DNA of 64,000 nucleotides from Chromobacterium haemolyticum (GTDB lineage Bacteria; Pseudomonadota; Gammaproteobacteria; Burkholderiales; Chromobacteriaceae): NCBI RefSeq assembly GCF_002081825.1, contig NZ_MUKU01000011.1, positions 1 to 64,000 of the forward strand, read 5' to 3'. Shown piece by piece: positions 36,072 to 46,530 of this stretch (position 1 is its first letter; each line of letters starts with the position of its first letter). The notes under the pieces were generated by a model. It saw only the letters and a program-made list of their open reading frames with translations, ran no database searches and was not told where the DNA came from. The position numbers and the translations under genes were made by a program.

Positions 36072-36905
36072 ATGCCTATCGTTAAGGTAAAACCGACTTC
36101 CGCGGGCCGCCGTGCCGTTGTCAAGGTAGTAAACCCTGACCTGCACAAAGGTGCTCCGCACGCAGCCCTGCTGGAAAAGAAATCTTCCACTGGTGGCCGT
36201 AACCACAATGGCCACATCACCACGCGTCATCGTGGCGGTGGCCATAAGAAGCACTACCGCATCATCGACTTCCGTCGCAACAAGGATGGCATCCCGGCGA
36301 AAGTGGAACGCATCGAATACGATCCGAACCGCACCGCTCACATTGCCCTCTTGTGCTACGCCGATGGCGAACGCCGCTACATCATCGCTCCGCGCGGTGT
36401 GAAGGCCGGTGCTGAGCTGTTGTCCGGCGCGGAAGCTCCGATCAAGGCCGGTAACGCTCTGCCGATCCGCAACATCCCGGTGGGTACCACTATCCACTGC
36501 GTGGAAATGCAGCCTGGCAAGGGCGCTCAGATGGTTCGTTCCGCTGGCGCATCCGCGATGCTGCTGGCTCGCGAAGGCGCTTACGCTCAACTGCGTCTGC
36601 GTTCGGGCGAAATCCGCCTGGTGCATGTTGATTGCCGAGCGACTGTTGGTGAAGTGGGTAACGAAGAGCACTCCCTGCGCAAGCTGGGCAAGGCTGGTGC
36701 TACTCGCTGGCGCGGTATCCGTCCGACCGTACGTGGCGTTGCCATGAACCCGGTTGACCACCCGCACGGTGGTGGTGAGGGTCGCACTGGCGAAGGCCGT
36801 GTACCGGTTAGCCCATGGGGCACTCCGGCTAAGGGCTTCCGTACCCGTCGCAACAAGCGTACCGACAATATGATCGTACGCCGTCGCTATTCCAAAAAAG
36901 GGTAA
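36072..36905 (+). CDS. rplB: 50S ribosomal protein L2
   Basis: A 277-residue core protein needed for subunit joining and peptidyl transfer; '[20 protein letters not shown]' and '[18 protein letters not shown]', the latter with the conserved histidine near the catalytic centre. Confidence 0.98.
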   Translation: MPIVKVKPTSAGRRAVVKVVNPDLHKGAPHAALLEKKSSTGGRNHNGHITTRHRGGGHKKHYRIIDFRRNKDGIPAKVERIEYDPNRTAHIALLCYADGERRYIIAPRGVKAGAELLSGAEAPIKAGNALPIRNIPVGTTIHCVEMQPGKGAQMVRSAGASAMLLAREGAYAQLRLRSGEIRLVHVDCRATVGEVGNEEHSLRKLGKAGATRWRGIRPTVRGVAMNPVDHPHGGGEGRTGEGRVPVSPWGTPAKGFRTRRNKRTDNMIVRRRYSKKG

Positions 36906-36911
36906 TTGACA

Positions 36912-37190
36912 ATGGCACGTTCGCAGAAAAAAGGCCCGTTCGTTGATCTGCATCTGCTGAAAAAAGTAGATGCGGTGCGGGCAACCAGCGACAAGCGTCC
37001 GATCAAGACTTGGTCCCGTCGTTCGACCATCCTGCCGGATTTCATTGGTCTGACCATCGCTGTGCACAACGGTCGCACCCATGTGCCTGTTTATGTTTCC
37101 GAAAACATGGTCGGCCATAAACTGGGCGAATTCTCCCTGACTCGTACCTTCAAAGGCCACGCGGCCGATAAGAAGGCGAAGAAGAGATAA
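36912..37190 (+). CDS. rpsS: 30S ribosomal protein S19
   Basis: A 92-residue head protein next to S13. Start at 36912 gives '[19 protein letters not shown]'; a TTG two codons earlier is not needed. Confidence 0.97.
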   Translation: MARSQKKGPFVDLHLLKKVDAVRATSDKRPIKTWSRRSTILPDFIGLTIAVHNGRTHVPVYVSENMVGHKLGEFSLTRTFKGHAADKKAKKR

Positions 37191-37199
37191 GGTGAAGCG

Positions 37200-37529
37200 A
37201 TGAGAGTATCTGCAAATCTGAAAAGCGTTCGCCTTTCGGCACAAAAATGCCGCCTGGTGGCCGATCTGATCCGCGGCAAGTCCGTTGATCAGGCTCTGAA
37301 TATCTTGGCCTTCTCCCCGAAGAAGGGCGCGGTAATCATCAAGAAAGTGCTGGAATCTGCCATCGCTAACGCCGAGCACAACGAAGGCGCCGACATTGAC
37401 ACCCTGCGTGTCACCGGCATCTTTGTTGACAAAGGCGCTAGTCTGAAGCGTTTCACCGCCCGTGCTAAGGGTCGTGGTAACCGCATCGAAAAGCAGACCT
37501 GCCACATCTCGTTGACCGTTGGCAATTAA
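37200..37529 (+). CDS. rplV: 50S ribosomal protein L22
   Basis: A 109-residue tunnel protein; '[21 protein letters not shown]' and the beta-hairpin '[15 protein letters not shown]' reaching into the exit tunnel. Confidence 0.97.
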   Translation: MRVSANLKSVRLSAQKCRLVADLIRGKSVDQALNILAFSPKKGAVIIKKVLESAIANAEHNEGADIDTLRVTGIFVDKGASLKRFTARAKGRGNRIEKQTCHISLTVGN

Positions 37530-37539
37530 GGGGTAAGAA

Positions 37540-38241
37540 ATGGGTCAGAAGATTCATCCGACGGGATTCCGTCTTGCCGTTAACAAAAACTGGTCTTCCA
37601 AGTGGTTCGCGAATTCGCAGAACTTCCCGGGAATGCTGAAGCAGGATATCGAAGTTCGCGAATTCCTGAAAAAGCGCCTGGGCCATGCTTCGGTTGGCCG
37701 TGTGACTATCGAGCGCCCGGCTAAGTCCGCCCGCATCACCATTCACAGCGCCCGTCCGGGTGTGGTGATTGGTAAAAAAGGCGAAGACATCGAGCTGCTC
37801 AAGCAAGAACTGCAAAAGCGCCTGGGCGTTCCCGTGCATGTGAACATCGAAGAAGTTCGCAAGCCGGAACTGGACGCTCAAATCATCGCCGACGGCATCG
37901 CTTCCCAGCTGGAGAAGCGCGTGATGTTCCGTCGCGCCATGAAGCGCGCTATGCAAAACGCAATGCGCATGGGCGCTCAAGGCATCAAGATCATGAGCTC
38001 CGGCCGTCTGAACGGTATCGACATCGCTCGTAGCGAATGGTACCGCGAAGGCCGCGTGCCGCTGCATACCCTGCGCGCAGACGTAGACTACGCAACCTCC
38101 GAAGCCAAAACTACCTACGGTATCATCGGCATCAAGGTATGGGTATACAAGGGCGAGCTCAAGCCGGGTCAAGTTCAGCCGGCTCCGGTAGCGACCGAGA
38201 AGAAATCGAGAAAGGGTGCTCGAAATGCTGCAGCCAACTAG
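37540..38241 (+). CDS. rpsC: 30S ribosomal protein S3
   Basis: A 233-residue mRNA-entry protein with KH domain ('[18 protein letters not shown]') and C-terminal domain ('[12 protein letters not shown]'). '[17 protein letters not shown]' start. Overlaps rplP by 17 bases, implying translational coupling. Confidence 0.97.
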   Translation: MGQKIHPTGFRLAVNKNWSSKWFANSQNFPGMLKQDIEVREFLKKRLGHASVGRVTIERPAKSARITIHSARPGVVIGKKGEDIELLKQELQKRLGVPVHVNIEEVRKPELDAQIIADGIASQLEKRVMFRRAMKRAMQNAMRMGAQGIKIMSSGRLNGIDIARSEWYREGRVPLHTLRADVDYATSEAKTTYGIIGIKVWVYKGELKPGQVQPAPVATEKKSRKGARNAAAN

Positions 38242-38641
38242 ACTCAAGTACCGTAAACAGCATAAAGGCCGCAACACAGGTATCGCTACTCGTGGCAACA
38301 AAGTGAGCTTTGGTGATTTCGGTCTGAAGGCGGTTGGTCGTGGTCGTCTGACCGCGCGCCAGATCGAAGCTGCGCGTCGCGCGATGACCCGTCACATCAA
38401 GCGTGGCGGCCGCATCTGGATCCGCATCTTCCCGGACAAGCCGATTACTTCCAAGCCTGCTGAAGTCCGTATGGGCGGGGGTAAGGGCTCTCCGGAGTAC
38501 TACGTGGCCGAAATCCAGCCTGGCAAGATGCTGTACGAAATGGATGGTGTTTCCGAGGAACTCGCTCGTGAAGCTTTCCGTCTGGCCGCAGCCAAGTTGC
38601 CGATCGCCACTGTGTTTGTAACTAGACAGGTAGGTCAGTAA
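38225..38641 (+). CDS. rplP: 50S ribosomal protein L16
   Basis: A 138-residue protein organising the A site. Start at 38225 ('[17 protein letters not shown]') inside the end of rpsC; '[14 protein letters not shown]' is diagnostic. Confidence 0.97.
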   Translation: MLQPTRLKYRKQHKGRNTGIATRGNKVSFGDFGLKAVGRGRLTARQIEAARRAMTRHIKRGGRIWIRIFPDKPITSKPAEVRMGGGKGSPEYYVAEIQPGKMLYEMDGVSEELAREAFRLAAAKLPIATVFVTRQVGQ

Positions 38642-38829
38642 TGAAAGCGTCCGAACTGAAAGCCAAAACTGTTGACGAGCTGAAGGCGGAACTGCTTAGC
38701 CTCTTGAAGGCCCAGTTTGCTCTGCGTATGCAGCACGCCACTCAGCAACTCGCCAAGACCTCTGAACTGAAGAAAGTACGTCGCGACATCGCTCGCGTGC
38801 GCACCGTTCTGAAAGAAAAGGCAGTTTAA
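38641..38829 (+). CDS. rpmC: 50S ribosomal protein L29
   Basis: A 62-residue two-helix protein at the tunnel exit ('[19 protein letters not shown]'). The ATG shares a base with the rplP stop (TAATG). Confidence 0.96.
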   Translation: MKASELKAKTVDELKAELLSLLKAQFALRMQHATQQLAKTSELKKVRRDIARVRTVLKEKAV

Positions 38830-38830
38830 G

Positions 38831-39094
38831 ATGAGCGAAACCAAAGTGGTACGTACGCTGACCGGTACCGTAGTCAGCGACAAGATGGATAAGACCGTGA
38901 CCGTACTGGTCGAGCGCAAAGTAAAGCACCCGATCTACGGCAAAATTATCCGTCGTTCTAAGAAGTTCCACGCGCACGACGAGAACAACGAGTTCAAGGC
39001 CGGCGATATCGTTGTTATCAGCGAGTCCCGTCCGCTCTCGAAGACCAAGACGTGGGTGGTAACTGCCCTGGTAGAGAAATCCCGCCAGGTGTAA
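38831..39094 (+). CDS. rpsQ: 30S ribosomal protein S17
   Basis: An 87-residue OB-fold primary assembly protein ('[20 protein letters not shown]'). Last gene of the S10 cluster before a promoter-bearing gap. Confidence 0.97.
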   Translation: MSETKVVRTLTGTVVSDKMDKTVTVLVERKVKHPIYGKIIRRSKKFHAHDENNEFKAGDIVVISESRPLSKTKTWVVTALVEKSRQV

Positions 39095-39098
39095 AGAC

Positions 39099-39127
39099 TT
39101 GCAGGGAGCGAAGGCTCCCTGTATAAT
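39099..39127 (+). promoter_or_regulatory. Sigma-70 promoter of the spc cluster, with palindromic spacer
   Basis: TTGCAG, 17 bases, TATAAT, between rpsQ and rplN. CAGGGAGC and GCTCCCTG (loop GAAG) form an inverted repeat at 39102-39121, so nearly the entire spacer is palindromic. It could be an operator or the terminator-like end of the upstream message. Confidence 0.8.
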
Positions 39128-39193
39128 GGCCATCTTCCTACCCCTATCGGGTAGGAGTTCCGCCCTTACGGGGTCCAAAACTGGCCGTTGGAT

Positions 39194-39214
39194 ACGCCAC
39201 AGTTTCTGTGGCGT
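39194..39214 (+). promoter_or_regulatory. Attenuator-like hairpin in the rplN leader
   Basis: ACGCCACAG, loop TTT, CTGTGGCGT, followed by TTCGTCTGTTT. It lies about 65 bases into the expected leader. A smaller CTACCC/GGGTAG hairpin precedes it. The leader of about 165 bases is long for a ribosomal message and may be regulatory. Confidence 0.55.
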
Positions 39215-39297
39215 TTCGTCTGTTTGGTCTTGCTCTTATGCGAGAAACCGGCAGATGAGAGTGACGGATAAAGTTGGATTAGAAAGGTAATCATCAC

Positions 39298-39666
39298 ATG
39301 ATCCAAATGCAGACCATGCTTGAGGTCGCTGACAATACAGGTGCGCGTCACGTTATGTGCATCAAAGTATTGGGCGGTTCCAAGCGTCGCTATGCAAGCG
39401 TAGGCGACATCATCAAGGTGACCATCAAGGATGCTGCTCCGCGCGGACGCGTCAAAAAAGGCGACGTTTACAACGCGGTTGTGGTTCGCACAGCCAAAGG
39501 CGTGCGTCGTCCGGATGGCTCGTTGATCAAGTTCGACGGCAATGCCGCCGTCCTGCTCAACAACAAGCTTGAGCCTATCGGCACTCGTATCTTCGGGCCT
39601 GTTACGCGTGAACTGCGTACCGAGCGCTTCATGAAGATCGTTTCGCTGGCTCCTGAAGTACTGTAA
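39298..39666 (+). CDS. rplN: 50S ribosomal protein L14
   Basis: A 122-residue protein at the intersubunit face and the RsfS docking site; '[17 protein letters not shown]' start. First gene of the spc cluster. Confidence 0.98.
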   Translation: MIQMQTMLEVADNTGARHVMCIKVLGGSKRRYASVGDIIKVTIKDAAPRGRVKKGDVYNAVVVRTAKGVRRPDGSLIKFDGNAAVLLNNKLEPIGTRIFGPVTRELRTERFMKIVSLAPEVL

Positions 39667-39675
39667 GGAGATCGC

Positions 39676-39990
39676 ATGCGCAAAATTCGCAAGGGTGATG
39701 AAGTCGTAGTAATCACCGGCAAAGACAAAGGTAAGCGCGGCACCGTTCTGCGCGTTCTGGACGAGAAACTGGTTGTTGAGGGCGTGAATGTCGCCAAGAA
39801 ACACCAGAAGCCGAATCCGGTGCGTGGCGTGGCCGGCGGCATCGTTGAAAAGACCATGCCTGTTGACGCATCGAACGTCGCCATTTTCAATCCGGCAAGC
39901 CAAAAGGCTGACCGCGTAGGCTTCAAGGTTCTTGAAGACGGCCGCAAGGTACGCGTGTTCAAGTCCAACGGCGAAGTCATTGGCGCGTAA
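39676..39990 (+). CDS. rplX: 50S ribosomal protein L24
   Basis: A 104-residue assembly initiator with KOW motif ('[20 protein letters not shown]'). Confidence 0.97.
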   Translation: MRKIRKGDEVVVITGKDKGKRGTVLRVLDEKLVVEGVNVAKKHQKPNPVRGVAGGIVEKTMPVDASNVAIFNPASQKADRVGFKVLEDGRKVRVFKSNGEVIGA

Positions 39991-40000
39991 GGAACAAAAC

Positions 40001-40540
40001 ATGGCACGTCTCTACGATTTCTACAAAGACACCGTAGTGCCTGAACTGATGAAACAGTTCGGCTACAAGTCCATCATGCAAGTCCCGCGCATTGAGAAGA
40101 TCACTGTGAACATGGGTGTGGGCGAAGCTGTTGCCGATAAAAAGGTAATGGATTTCGCCGTGGGCGACCTGGAAAAGATCGCCGGCCAGAAGCCGGTTGT
40201 CACCACCGCTCGCAAATCCATCGCAGGCTTCAAGATTCGCGATCACTATCCGGTGGGTTGCAAGGTAACTCTGCGTCGCGAACGCATGTACGAGTTCCTG
40301 GACCGCCTGGTGACGATCGCGCTGCCGCGCGTTCGCGACTTCCGTGGTGTTTCCGCCAAGTCTTTCGACGGCCGCGGCAACTACAACATGGGCGTTAAAG
40401 AACAGATCATCTTCCCGGAAATCGAGTACGACAAGATCGATGCTCTGCGTGGCATGAACATTACTGTTACCACCACCGCGAAGACTGACGAAGAGGCCCG
40501 CGCTTTGCTGGCCGCGTTCAAGTTCCCGTTCAAGGGTTAA
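40001..40540 (+). CDS. rplE: 50S ribosomal protein L5
   Basis: A 179-residue 5S rRNA-binding protein; '[17 protein letters not shown]' and '[13 protein letters not shown]'. Start at 40001 following AAGGAAC. Confidence 0.97.
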   Translation: MARLYDFYKDTVVPELMKQFGYKSIMQVPRIEKITVNMGVGEAVADKKVMDFAVGDLEKIAGQKPVVTTARKSIAGFKIRDHYPVGCKVTLRRERMYEFLDRLVTIALPRVRDFRGVSAKSFDGRGNYNMGVKEQIIFPEIEYDKIDALRGMNITVTTTAKTDEEARALLAAFKFPFKG

Positions 40541-40544
40541 GCAC

Positions 40545-40850
40545 ATGGCAAAACTTGCACTGATTCAGCGCGAAGAGAAGCGTGTCAAGCTGGCTGCAAA
40601 ATTTGCTGCCAAGCGCGAAGCCCTTATCGCGACTATCAACAATCAAAGCCTCTCGGAAGAAGAGCGCTTTGCAGCTCGCCTGCAACTGCAGCAGCTGCCG
40701 CGCAATGCTTCCCCGGTTCGCCAGCGTCGTCGCTGCGCCATCACCGGTCGTCCGCGTGGCGTATTCCGCAAATTCGGTCTGGGTCGTAACAAACTCCGTG
40801 AAATCGCTCTGAAGGGCGAGATTCCGGGGGTTGTGAAGGCCAGCTGGTAA
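40545..40850 (+). CDS. rpsN: 30S ribosomal protein S14 (zinc-free type)
   Basis: A 101-residue long-form S14. The C-terminal half ('[24 protein letters not shown]') lacks the CxxC pairs of the short zinc-binding form. Confidence 0.97.
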   Translation: MAKLALIQREEKRVKLAAKFAAKREALIATINNQSLSEEERFAARLQLQQLPRNASPVRQRRRCAITGRPRGVFRKFGLGRNKLREIALKGEIPGVVKASW

Positions 40851-40864
40851 TAGGAGACACATAA

Positions 40865-41260
40865 ATGAGCATGCACGATCCTATTTCCGATATGTTGACC
40901 CGCATCCGCAACGGCCAAATGGCTTCCAAGGTGGCAGTTTCCATGCCGTCTTCCAAGCTGAAAATTGCGCTGGCGCAGGTGTTGAAAGAAGAAGGCTACA
41001 TCGAAGACTTCGCCGTTGCCGGCGAAGAGAAGAAGCCTGTTCTCGATATCCAGCTCAAGTACTATGCTGGCCGTCCGGTGATCGAACGCATTGACCGCGT
41101 TTCCCGCCCTGGCCTGCGTGTGTACAAGGGCTCCACCGAAATCCCGAAAGTCATGAATGGCTTGGGCGTGGCTATCCTGTCCACCTCCAAAGGCGTTATG
41201 ACTGATCGCAAAGCGCGCGCGGCCGGCATCGGCGGCGAGTTGCTCTGCGTCGTGGCTTAA
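40865..41260 (+). CDS. rpsH: 30S ribosomal protein S8
   Basis: A 131-residue 16S central-domain binder and, in E. coli, repressor of the spc operon. '[18 protein letters not shown]' start and '[13 protein letters not shown]' end are characteristic. Confidence 0.97.
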   Translation: MSMHDPISDMLTRIRNGQMASKVAVSMPSSKLKIALAQVLKEEGYIEDFAVAGEEKKPVLDIQLKYYAGRPVIERIDRVSRPGLRVYKGSTEIPKVMNGLGVAILSTSKGVMTDRKARAAGIGGELLCVVA

Positions 41261-41269
41261 GGGGGTCAA

Positions 41270-41803
41270 ATGTCTCGCGTAGCTAAGAATCCCGTAGTCA
41301 TCCCGGCTGGCGTCGAAGTCAAATTCGGCGCTGCAGAAGTGATTGTTAAGGGCGCCCTGGGCACCCTGAGCACCGCTCTGTGCGAAGAGGTAGATGTCAA
41401 GCTGGACAACGGCCAACTGACATTCGCCGCCAAGAACGACAGCAAGTTCGCTCGTGCCATGTCCGGCACTCTGCGCGCGCTGCTGAACAATATGGTGACC
41501 GGCGTGTCCAAAGGCTTCGAGAAGAAGCTGCAGCTGGTAGGCGTGGGCTATCGTGCCCAGGCTCAAGGCGACACCCTGAACCTGTCTCTGGGTTTCTCCC
41601 ACCCGGTGGCTCATCAAATGCCTGAAGGCGTTAAAGCTGAGACCCCGAGTCAGACCGAGATCCTGATCAAAGGCGCTGACAAACAGCGCGTTGGCCAGGT
41701 GGCTGCCGAAATCCGCGCTTATCGCGCTCCTGAGCCGTACAAAGGCAAAGGCGTTCGTTACGCTGATGAGGTTGTGGTTCTGAAAGAAACCAAGAAGAAG
41801 TAA
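41270..41803 (+). CDS. rplF: 50S ribosomal protein L6
   Basis: A 177-residue two-domain protein near the sarcin-ricin loop; signature '[11 protein letters not shown]'. Confidence 0.97.
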   Translation: MSRVAKNPVVIPAGVEVKFGAAEVIVKGALGTLSTALCEEVDVKLDNGQLTFAAKNDSKFARAMSGTLRALLNNMVTGVSKGFEKKLQLVGVGYRAQAQGDTLNLSLGFSHPVAHQMPEGVKAETPSQTEILIKGADKQRVGQVAAEIRAYRAPEPYKGKGVRYADEVVVLKETKKK

Positions 41804-41816
41804 CTGAGGCACTGAT

Positions 41817-42170
41817 ATGGACAAGAAACAAGCTCGACTCCGCCGCGCACGTAAAACCCGTGCCCGTATTGCGGAGCTCAAGATGGTGCGTCTCACTGTG
41901 TACCGCACCAATAGCCACATTTATGCCCAGATCGTTGATGAGACTGGCAGCAAAGTACTGGCCAGCGCCTCTTCGCTGGAAACCGACGTACGCGCTGATC
42001 TCAAAAACGGCGGCAATGTGGTAGCTGCAGCCGTGATCGGCAAGCGCATTGCTGAAAAAGCAAAAGCCGCTGGCATCGAGAAAGTCGCTTTCGACCGCTC
42101 TGGTTTCAAATACCACGGTCGTATGAAAGCGCTGGCTGACGCCGCTCGCGAACACGGTCTCGTATTCTAA
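41817..42170 (+). CDS. rplR: 50S ribosomal protein L18
   Basis: A 117-residue 5S rRNA binder with basic N-terminus ('[15 protein letters not shown]') and '[20 protein letters not shown]' end. Confidence 0.97.
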   Translation: MDKKQARLRRARKTRARIAELKMVRLTVYRTNSHIYAQIVDETGSKVLASASSLETDVRADLKNGGNVVAAAVIGKRIAEKAKAAGIEKVAFDRSGFKYHGRMKALADAAREHGLVF

Positions 42171-42183
42171 TTCGGAGTGAAGA

Positions 42184-42702
42184 ATGGCTAAACACGAAAC
42201 GGAAGATCGTGGCGACGGTCTGGTCGAGAAAATGATCAGCGTCAACCGCGTCACCAAAGTGGTTAAAGGCGGCCGTATCATGGCTTTCTCCGCCTTGACC
42301 GTGGTTGGTGATGGCGATGGCGGAATTGGCATGGGTAAAGGCCGTTCCAAGGAAGTTCCGGTTGCCGTACAAAAGGCAATGGAACAGGCTCGCCACAACA
42401 TGGTTAAGGTTCCGTTGAAAAACGGCACTTTCCACCACACTGTGGTTGGCAAGCACGGCGCTACTACTGTATTCATCCAGCCCGCTAAAGAAGGTACCGG
42501 TGTGAAAGCCGGCGGCCCGATGCGCGCTATCTTTGATGCTATGGGTGTTCATAACGTCTCGGCAAAAATTCATGGTTCCACCAACCCGTACAACGTGGTG
42601 CGTGCAACTCTGGATGGTCTGAGCAACATCAACACCCCGGCGCAAATCGCCTCCAAGCGTGGCCTGAGCGTCGAGGACATCCTGGGGGTGAGCCATGAGT
42701 AA
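42184..42702 (+). CDS. rpsE: 30S ribosomal protein S5
   Basis: A 172-residue accuracy and mRNA-entry protein; double-stranded RNA-binding fold with '[20 protein letters not shown]' and '[17 protein letters not shown]'. Overlaps rpmD by eight bases. Confidence 0.97.
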   Translation: MAKHETEDRGDGLVEKMISVNRVTKVVKGGRIMAFSALTVVGDGDGGIGMGKGRSKEVPVAVQKAMEQARHNMVKVPLKNGTFHHTVVGKHGATTVFIQPAKEGTGVKAGGPMRAIFDAMGVHNVSAKIHGSTNPYNVVRATLDGLSNINTPAQIASKRGLSVEDILGVSHE

Positions 42703-42880
42703 CGCCAAGACTGTAAAGGTCACTCTGGTAAAGAGCCTGATCGGTCGCCTGGAGTCTCACAAGGCTTGCGCCCGTGGTCTGGGTCTGAAGAAAATTCGCC
42801 AGACTGTTGAAGTGCTCGATACCCCTGAAAACCGTGGCATGATCAACAAGATCAGCTACTTGTTGAAATTCGAGGGCTAA
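42695..42880 (+). CDS. rpmD: 50S ribosomal protein L30
   Basis: A 61-residue protein: '[19 protein letters not shown]', '[20 protein letters not shown]'. Starts within the end of rpsE. Confidence 0.96.
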   Translation: MSNAKTVKVTLVKSLIGRLESHKACARGLGLKKIRQTVEVLDTPENRGMINKISYLLKFEG

Positions 42881-42883
42881 GAG

Positions 42884-43315
42884 ATGCTGCTGAACACTGT
42901 ACAGCCGGGTGCCGGCGCCAAGCATGCCAAGCGCCGTGTAGGCCGTGGCATCGGCAGCGGCCTGGGCAAGACTTGTGGCCGCGGTCACAAAGGTCAAAAG
43001 AGCCGTGCAGGTGGTTTCCACAAGGTTGGTTTCGAAGGCGGTCAAATGCCGCTGCAACGTCGTCTGCCGAAGCGCGGCTTCAAGTCGCTGAACGCAGGCA
43101 AGGTTGCCGAGATTCGCCTGTCCGAACTGAACCTGCTGCCGGTTGATGAAATCGACCTGCTCTCTCTCAAGCAAGCTGGTCTGGCTTCCATCCAGGCGAA
43201 TTCCGCCAAGGTGGTGCTGTCCGGCAAGATTGAGCGCGCAGTAAAATTGCGCGGCGTTGGCGTAACTGCCGGCGCTCGCGCCGCCATCGAAGCTGCCGGC
43301 GGCAGCGTAGAATAA
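42884..43315 (+). CDS. rplO: 50S ribosomal protein L15
   Basis: A 143-residue protein with glycine-rich, basic N-terminal extension ('[20 protein letters not shown]') threading through 23S rRNA. Confidence 0.97.
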   Translation: MLLNTVQPGAGAKHAKRRVGRGIGSGLGKTCGRGHKGQKSRAGGFHKVGFEGGQMPLQRRLPKRGFKSLNAGKVAEIRLSELNLLPVDEIDLLSLKQAGLASIQANSAKVVLSGKIERAVKLRGVGVTAGARAAIEAAGGSVE

Positions 43316-43326
43316 GGCAATAATCT

Positions 43327-44646
43327 GTGGCGAATACTTCTCTAGTGGCAAATGCCAATAAGTTTGGTGATCTCAAGCGTCGAATCTGGTTCCTGATTGG
43401 TGCCCTGATCGTTTATCGCATCGGTGCCCACATTCCGGTTCCGGGTATCAACCCTGCCGAGCTAGCGAAGTTGTTCCACTCATCGCAGACGGGCCTGCTC
43501 GACATGTTCAACATGTTCTCGGGCGGCGCCCTCTCGAGATTTACGGTATTTGCCATTGGCATCATGCCGTACATCTCCGCCTCCATCATTCTTCAGCTCG
43601 CCTCCGAGGTTCTTCCGAGCCTCAAGCAGCTGAAGAAGGAGGGCGATGCGGGACGTCGTAAGATAACCCAGTACACACGTTACGCCACCGTTTTGCTCGC
43701 GACTTTCCAAAGTTTCGGCATTGCGGTGATGCTGTACAAGCAGCCTAACCTGGTGGTCACTCCGCAGTGGGAGTTCTACCTGACGACAGTCGTATCGCTG
43801 GTAACCGGCACCATGTTCCTCATGTGGCTGGGCGAGCAGATTACCGAGCGCGGGATTGGCAACGGCATTTCGTTGATCATCTGCGCAGGTATCGCCGCTG
43901 GCGTTCCGGCTGCGATCGGCAAGACCTTGACTCTGACCAGTCAGGGTTCTTTGCCTATCCTGTTTGCCGTCGTGTTGTTTGTCGGAGTGATCGTGGTGAC
44001 TTATGTGGTGGTGTACGCCGAGCGCGGCCAACGCAAAGTCCTGGTGAACTACGCCAAGCGGCAGGTGGGCAATCGCGTCATGCAGGGCCAGAGCACGCAT
44101 TTGCCGCTCAAGCTCAACATGGCGGGGGTGATTCCGCCGATTTTCGCGTCCAGCATCATCCTGTTCCCGGCCACCGTTCTCGGTTGGTTTGGTCAGGGCG
44201 AGCACATGGGCTGGCTGAAGGGCATCGCAGACAAACTGCATCCCGGTCAGCCGATCTACGTGCTGCTGTATGCGGCGGCCATCGTCTTCTTCTGCTATTT
44301 CTACACGGCGTTGGTGTTCAACCCGAAGGAAACGGCTGACAACCTGAAGAAGAGCGGTGCCTTCATCCCGGGTATTCGTCCTGGTGAGCAGACTTCCCGA
44401 TACATCGAGAAGATCATTCTGCGGCTGACGCTGATTGGTGCGATCTATATCACACTGGTCTGCTTGCTGCCGGAGTTCCTGATCTTGAAGTGGAACGTAC
44501 CGTTCTACTTCGGCGGCACATCGCTGCTGATTATCGTGGTGGTGACCATGGACTTCATGGCGCAGGTACAGTCTTACGTGCTGTCGCATCAGTACGAGAG
44601 CTTGCTGAAGAAGGCCAACTTCAAAGGCAACGCGCTCACGCGCTGA
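43327..44646 (+). CDS. secY: Preprotein translocase channel subunit SecY
   Basis: A 439-residue inner-membrane channel protein with ten predicted membrane helices; '[13 protein letters not shown]' plug region, '[14 protein letters not shown]', and the cytosolic loop '[19 protein letters not shown]' for SecA and ribosome contact. GTG start. In many relatives an intact infA follows; here only a ruined copy does. Confidence 0.98.
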   Translation: MANTSLVANANKFGDLKRRIWFLIGALIVYRIGAHIPVPGINPAELAKLFHSSQTGLLDMFNMFSGGALSRFTVFAIGIMPYISASIILQLASEVLPSLKQLKKEGDAGRRKITQYTRYATVLLATFQSFGIAVMLYKQPNLVVTPQWEFYLTTVVSLVTGTMFLMWLGEQITERGIGNGISLIICAGIAAGVPAAIGKTLTLTSQGSLPILFAVVLFVGVIVVTYVVVYAERGQRKVLVNYAKRQVGNRVMQGQSTHLPLKLNMAGVIPPIFASSIILFPATVLGWFGQGEHMGWLKGIADKLHPGQPIYVLLYAAAIVFFCYFYTALVFNPKETADNLKKSGAFIPGIRPGEQTSRYIEKIILRLTLIGAIYITLVCLLPEFLILKWNVPFYFGGTSLLIIVVVTMDFMAQVQSYVLSHQYESLLKKANFKGNALTR

Positions 44647-44669
44647 CAACTTGAGCTCGCGCTGGGTTA

Positions 44670-44870
44670 TTGGCTAAGGAAGACACCATCCAGATGCAGT
44701 GCGAAATTCCGGAGTTCGCTTCGGAGTTTTGCTTGTGAATGGACACGTGGTAACCGGGCAGTTCAGGCGGGGTGCGATTGCGTAGGCATTCGCATCCAAT
44801 CTGACGGCGGTTTGGGGCGAGGGTTTCCCCTCGGTCCTGCCAGTCCCGGATAGTGTTCCGTGCGAAATAA
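44670..44870 (+). pseudogene. infA: Decayed infA (translation initiation factor IF-1)
   Basis: The stretch begins TTG-GCT-AAG and reads 'AKEDTIQMQCEIPE', the IF-1 N-terminus, but stops after 22 codons (TGA, 44736-44738). In the next frame 'LVNGHVVTGQFRRG' matches the IF-1 middle 'LENGHVVTAHISGK' until a TAG; then 'GIRIQ' matches 'YIRIL', and a further frame gives 'SRIVFRAK' and TAA, the exact IF-1 ending. At least two frameshifts and several stops are needed. Total length is 201 bp against 219 for an intact gene. The position between secY and rpmJ is the ancestral infA position. Confidence 0.85.
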
Positions 44871-44906
44871 CGCACTTGCTCTTTTAGAGGATTGAAAGGA
44901 ACTGAC

Positions 44907-45020
44907 ATGCGAGTACAGCCTTCGGTAAAGAAGATTTGCCGCAACTGCAAAATTATTCGTCGCAATCGCGTAGTTCGCGTGATTTGCACGGATCCGCGTC
45001 ACAAGCAAAAACAAGGCTAA
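44907..45020 (+). CDS. rpmJ: 50S ribosomal protein L36
   Basis: A 37-residue zinc-ribbon protein, [14 protein letters not shown] then a basic stretch. C11, C14, C27 and H32 are all present, so this is the zinc-binding form. AAGGA lies eight bases before the ATG. Confidence 0.96.
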   Translation: MRVQPSVKKICRNCKIIRRNRVVRVICTDPRHKQKQG

Positions 45021-45023
45021 CAT

Positions 45024-45052
45024 TTGTTAGACCTGGATTTGCGTGTTACAAT
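45024..45052 (+). promoter_or_regulatory. Sigma-70 promoter of the alpha cluster (rpsM)
   Basis: TTGTTA, 17 bases, TACAAT in the rpmJ-rpsM gap, ending 38 bases before the rpsM ATG. Confidence 0.7.
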
Positions 45053-45090
45053 CGCAAACTTTTCAAGGTCTTAAGGCTTAAGGAAAGAGT

Positions 45091-45453
45091 ATGGCCCGTA
45101 TTGCAGGGGTAAACATCCCCAATCATGCGCATGCCGTTATCGGCCTGCAGGCAATTTTCGGCATCGGTCAGACTCGCGCTCAGCAGATTTGTGCTGCTGC
45201 CAGCGTGAACCCTTCCACGAAAGTGAAGGATCTGACTGACGCGGAAATGGAAACTCTGCGTGACGAAGTCGCCAAGTTCACCGTTGAAGGTGATCTGCGT
45301 CGTGAAGTCACCATGAGCATCAAGCGTCTGATGGACATGGGCTGCTATCGCGGCTTCCGCCATCGTCGTGGCCTGCCGTGCCGCGGTCAGCGCACTCGCA
45401 CTAACGCTCGCACCCGTAAGGGGCCGCGTAAGGCGATCGCCGGCAAGAAGTAA
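45091..45453 (+). CDS. rpsM: 30S ribosomal protein S13
   Basis: A 120-residue head protein forming intersubunit bridges; '[19 protein letters not shown]' and C-terminal tail '[16 protein letters not shown]'. Confidence 0.98.
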   Translation: MARIAGVNIPNHAHAVIGLQAIFGIGQTRAQQICAAASVNPSTKVKDLTDAEMETLRDEVAKFTVEGDLRREVTMSIKRLMDMGCYRGFRHRRGLPCRGQRTRTNARTRKGPRKAIAGKK

Positions 45454-45472
45454 TTAATAGGAACAACAGATA

Positions 45473-45868
<396 letters not shown>

Positions 45869-45886
45869 TTCGGAGAGTGTGAGAAC

Positions 45887-46507
45887 ATGGCACGTTATAT
45901 CGGCCCTAAGTGTAAGCTCGCTCGTCGTGAAGGCACCGACCTTTTCCTGAAGAGCGCGCGTCGTGCACTGGATTCCAAGTGCAAACTGGATAGCCCTCCG
46001 GGCCAGCATGGCGCTCGTAAGAGCCGCCTGTCTGACTACGGTGTGCAACTGCGTGAAAAGCAGAAAATCCGTCGTATTTACGGTGTACTCGAGCGTCAGT
46101 TCCGCAATTACTTTGCGGAAGCTGTGCGTCGCAAGGGCTCTACGGGTGAAAACCTGCTGAAGCTGCTCGAGGCCCGCCTGGACAACGTTGTATATCGCAT
46201 GGGCTTTGGCTCCACTCGCGCCGAAGCGCGCCAGCTGGTTAGCCACAAGGCTATCGTTGTGAACGGCCAGGTTGTGAACATTCCGTCCTACCAGGTTAAA
46301 GCCGGTGACGTAGTGTCCGTCCGTGAAAAAGCCAAGAAACAGGCCCGTATCGTAGAAGGTCTGGCTCTGGCCGAGCAGGGTGGTTTCCCGTCTTGGGTTC
46401 TGGTTGATTCCAAGAAAATGGAAGGCACTTTCAAATCCGCTCCGGAACGTTCCGAACTGTCTAGCGATATCAACGAACAACTCGTTGTGGAATTTTACTC
46501 CAAGTAA
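45887..46507 (+). CDS. rpsD: 30S ribosomal protein S4
   Basis: A 206-residue 16S 5'-domain assembly protein with S4 RNA-binding domain ('[20 protein letters not shown]'). In E. coli it represses the alpha operon. It has no N-terminal zinc cysteines. Confidence 0.98.
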   Translation: MARYIGPKCKLARREGTDLFLKSARRALDSKCKLDSPPGQHGARKSRLSDYGVQLREKQKIRRIYGVLERQFRNYFAEAVRRKGSTGENLLKLLEARLDNVVYRMGFGSTRAEARQLVSHKAIVVNGQVVNIPSYQVKAGDVVSVREKAKKQARIVEGLALAEQGGFPSWVLVDSKKMEGTFKSAPERSELSSDINEQLVVEFYSK

Positions 46508-46530
46508 TCGCTAGCTCTTAGGGAATGACT

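Noticed and set aside
44636-44989. A 117-codon minus-strand frame over the secY-rpmJ gap
   Set aside because: It overlaps the infA relic and the whole of rpmJ in antisense; the remnants of IF-1 on the plus strand explain this region better.
45021-45090. A second essential small gene in the rpmJ-rpsM gap
   Set aside because: Only 70 bases, with a promoter but no start codon plus ribosome site giving a meaningful peptide.
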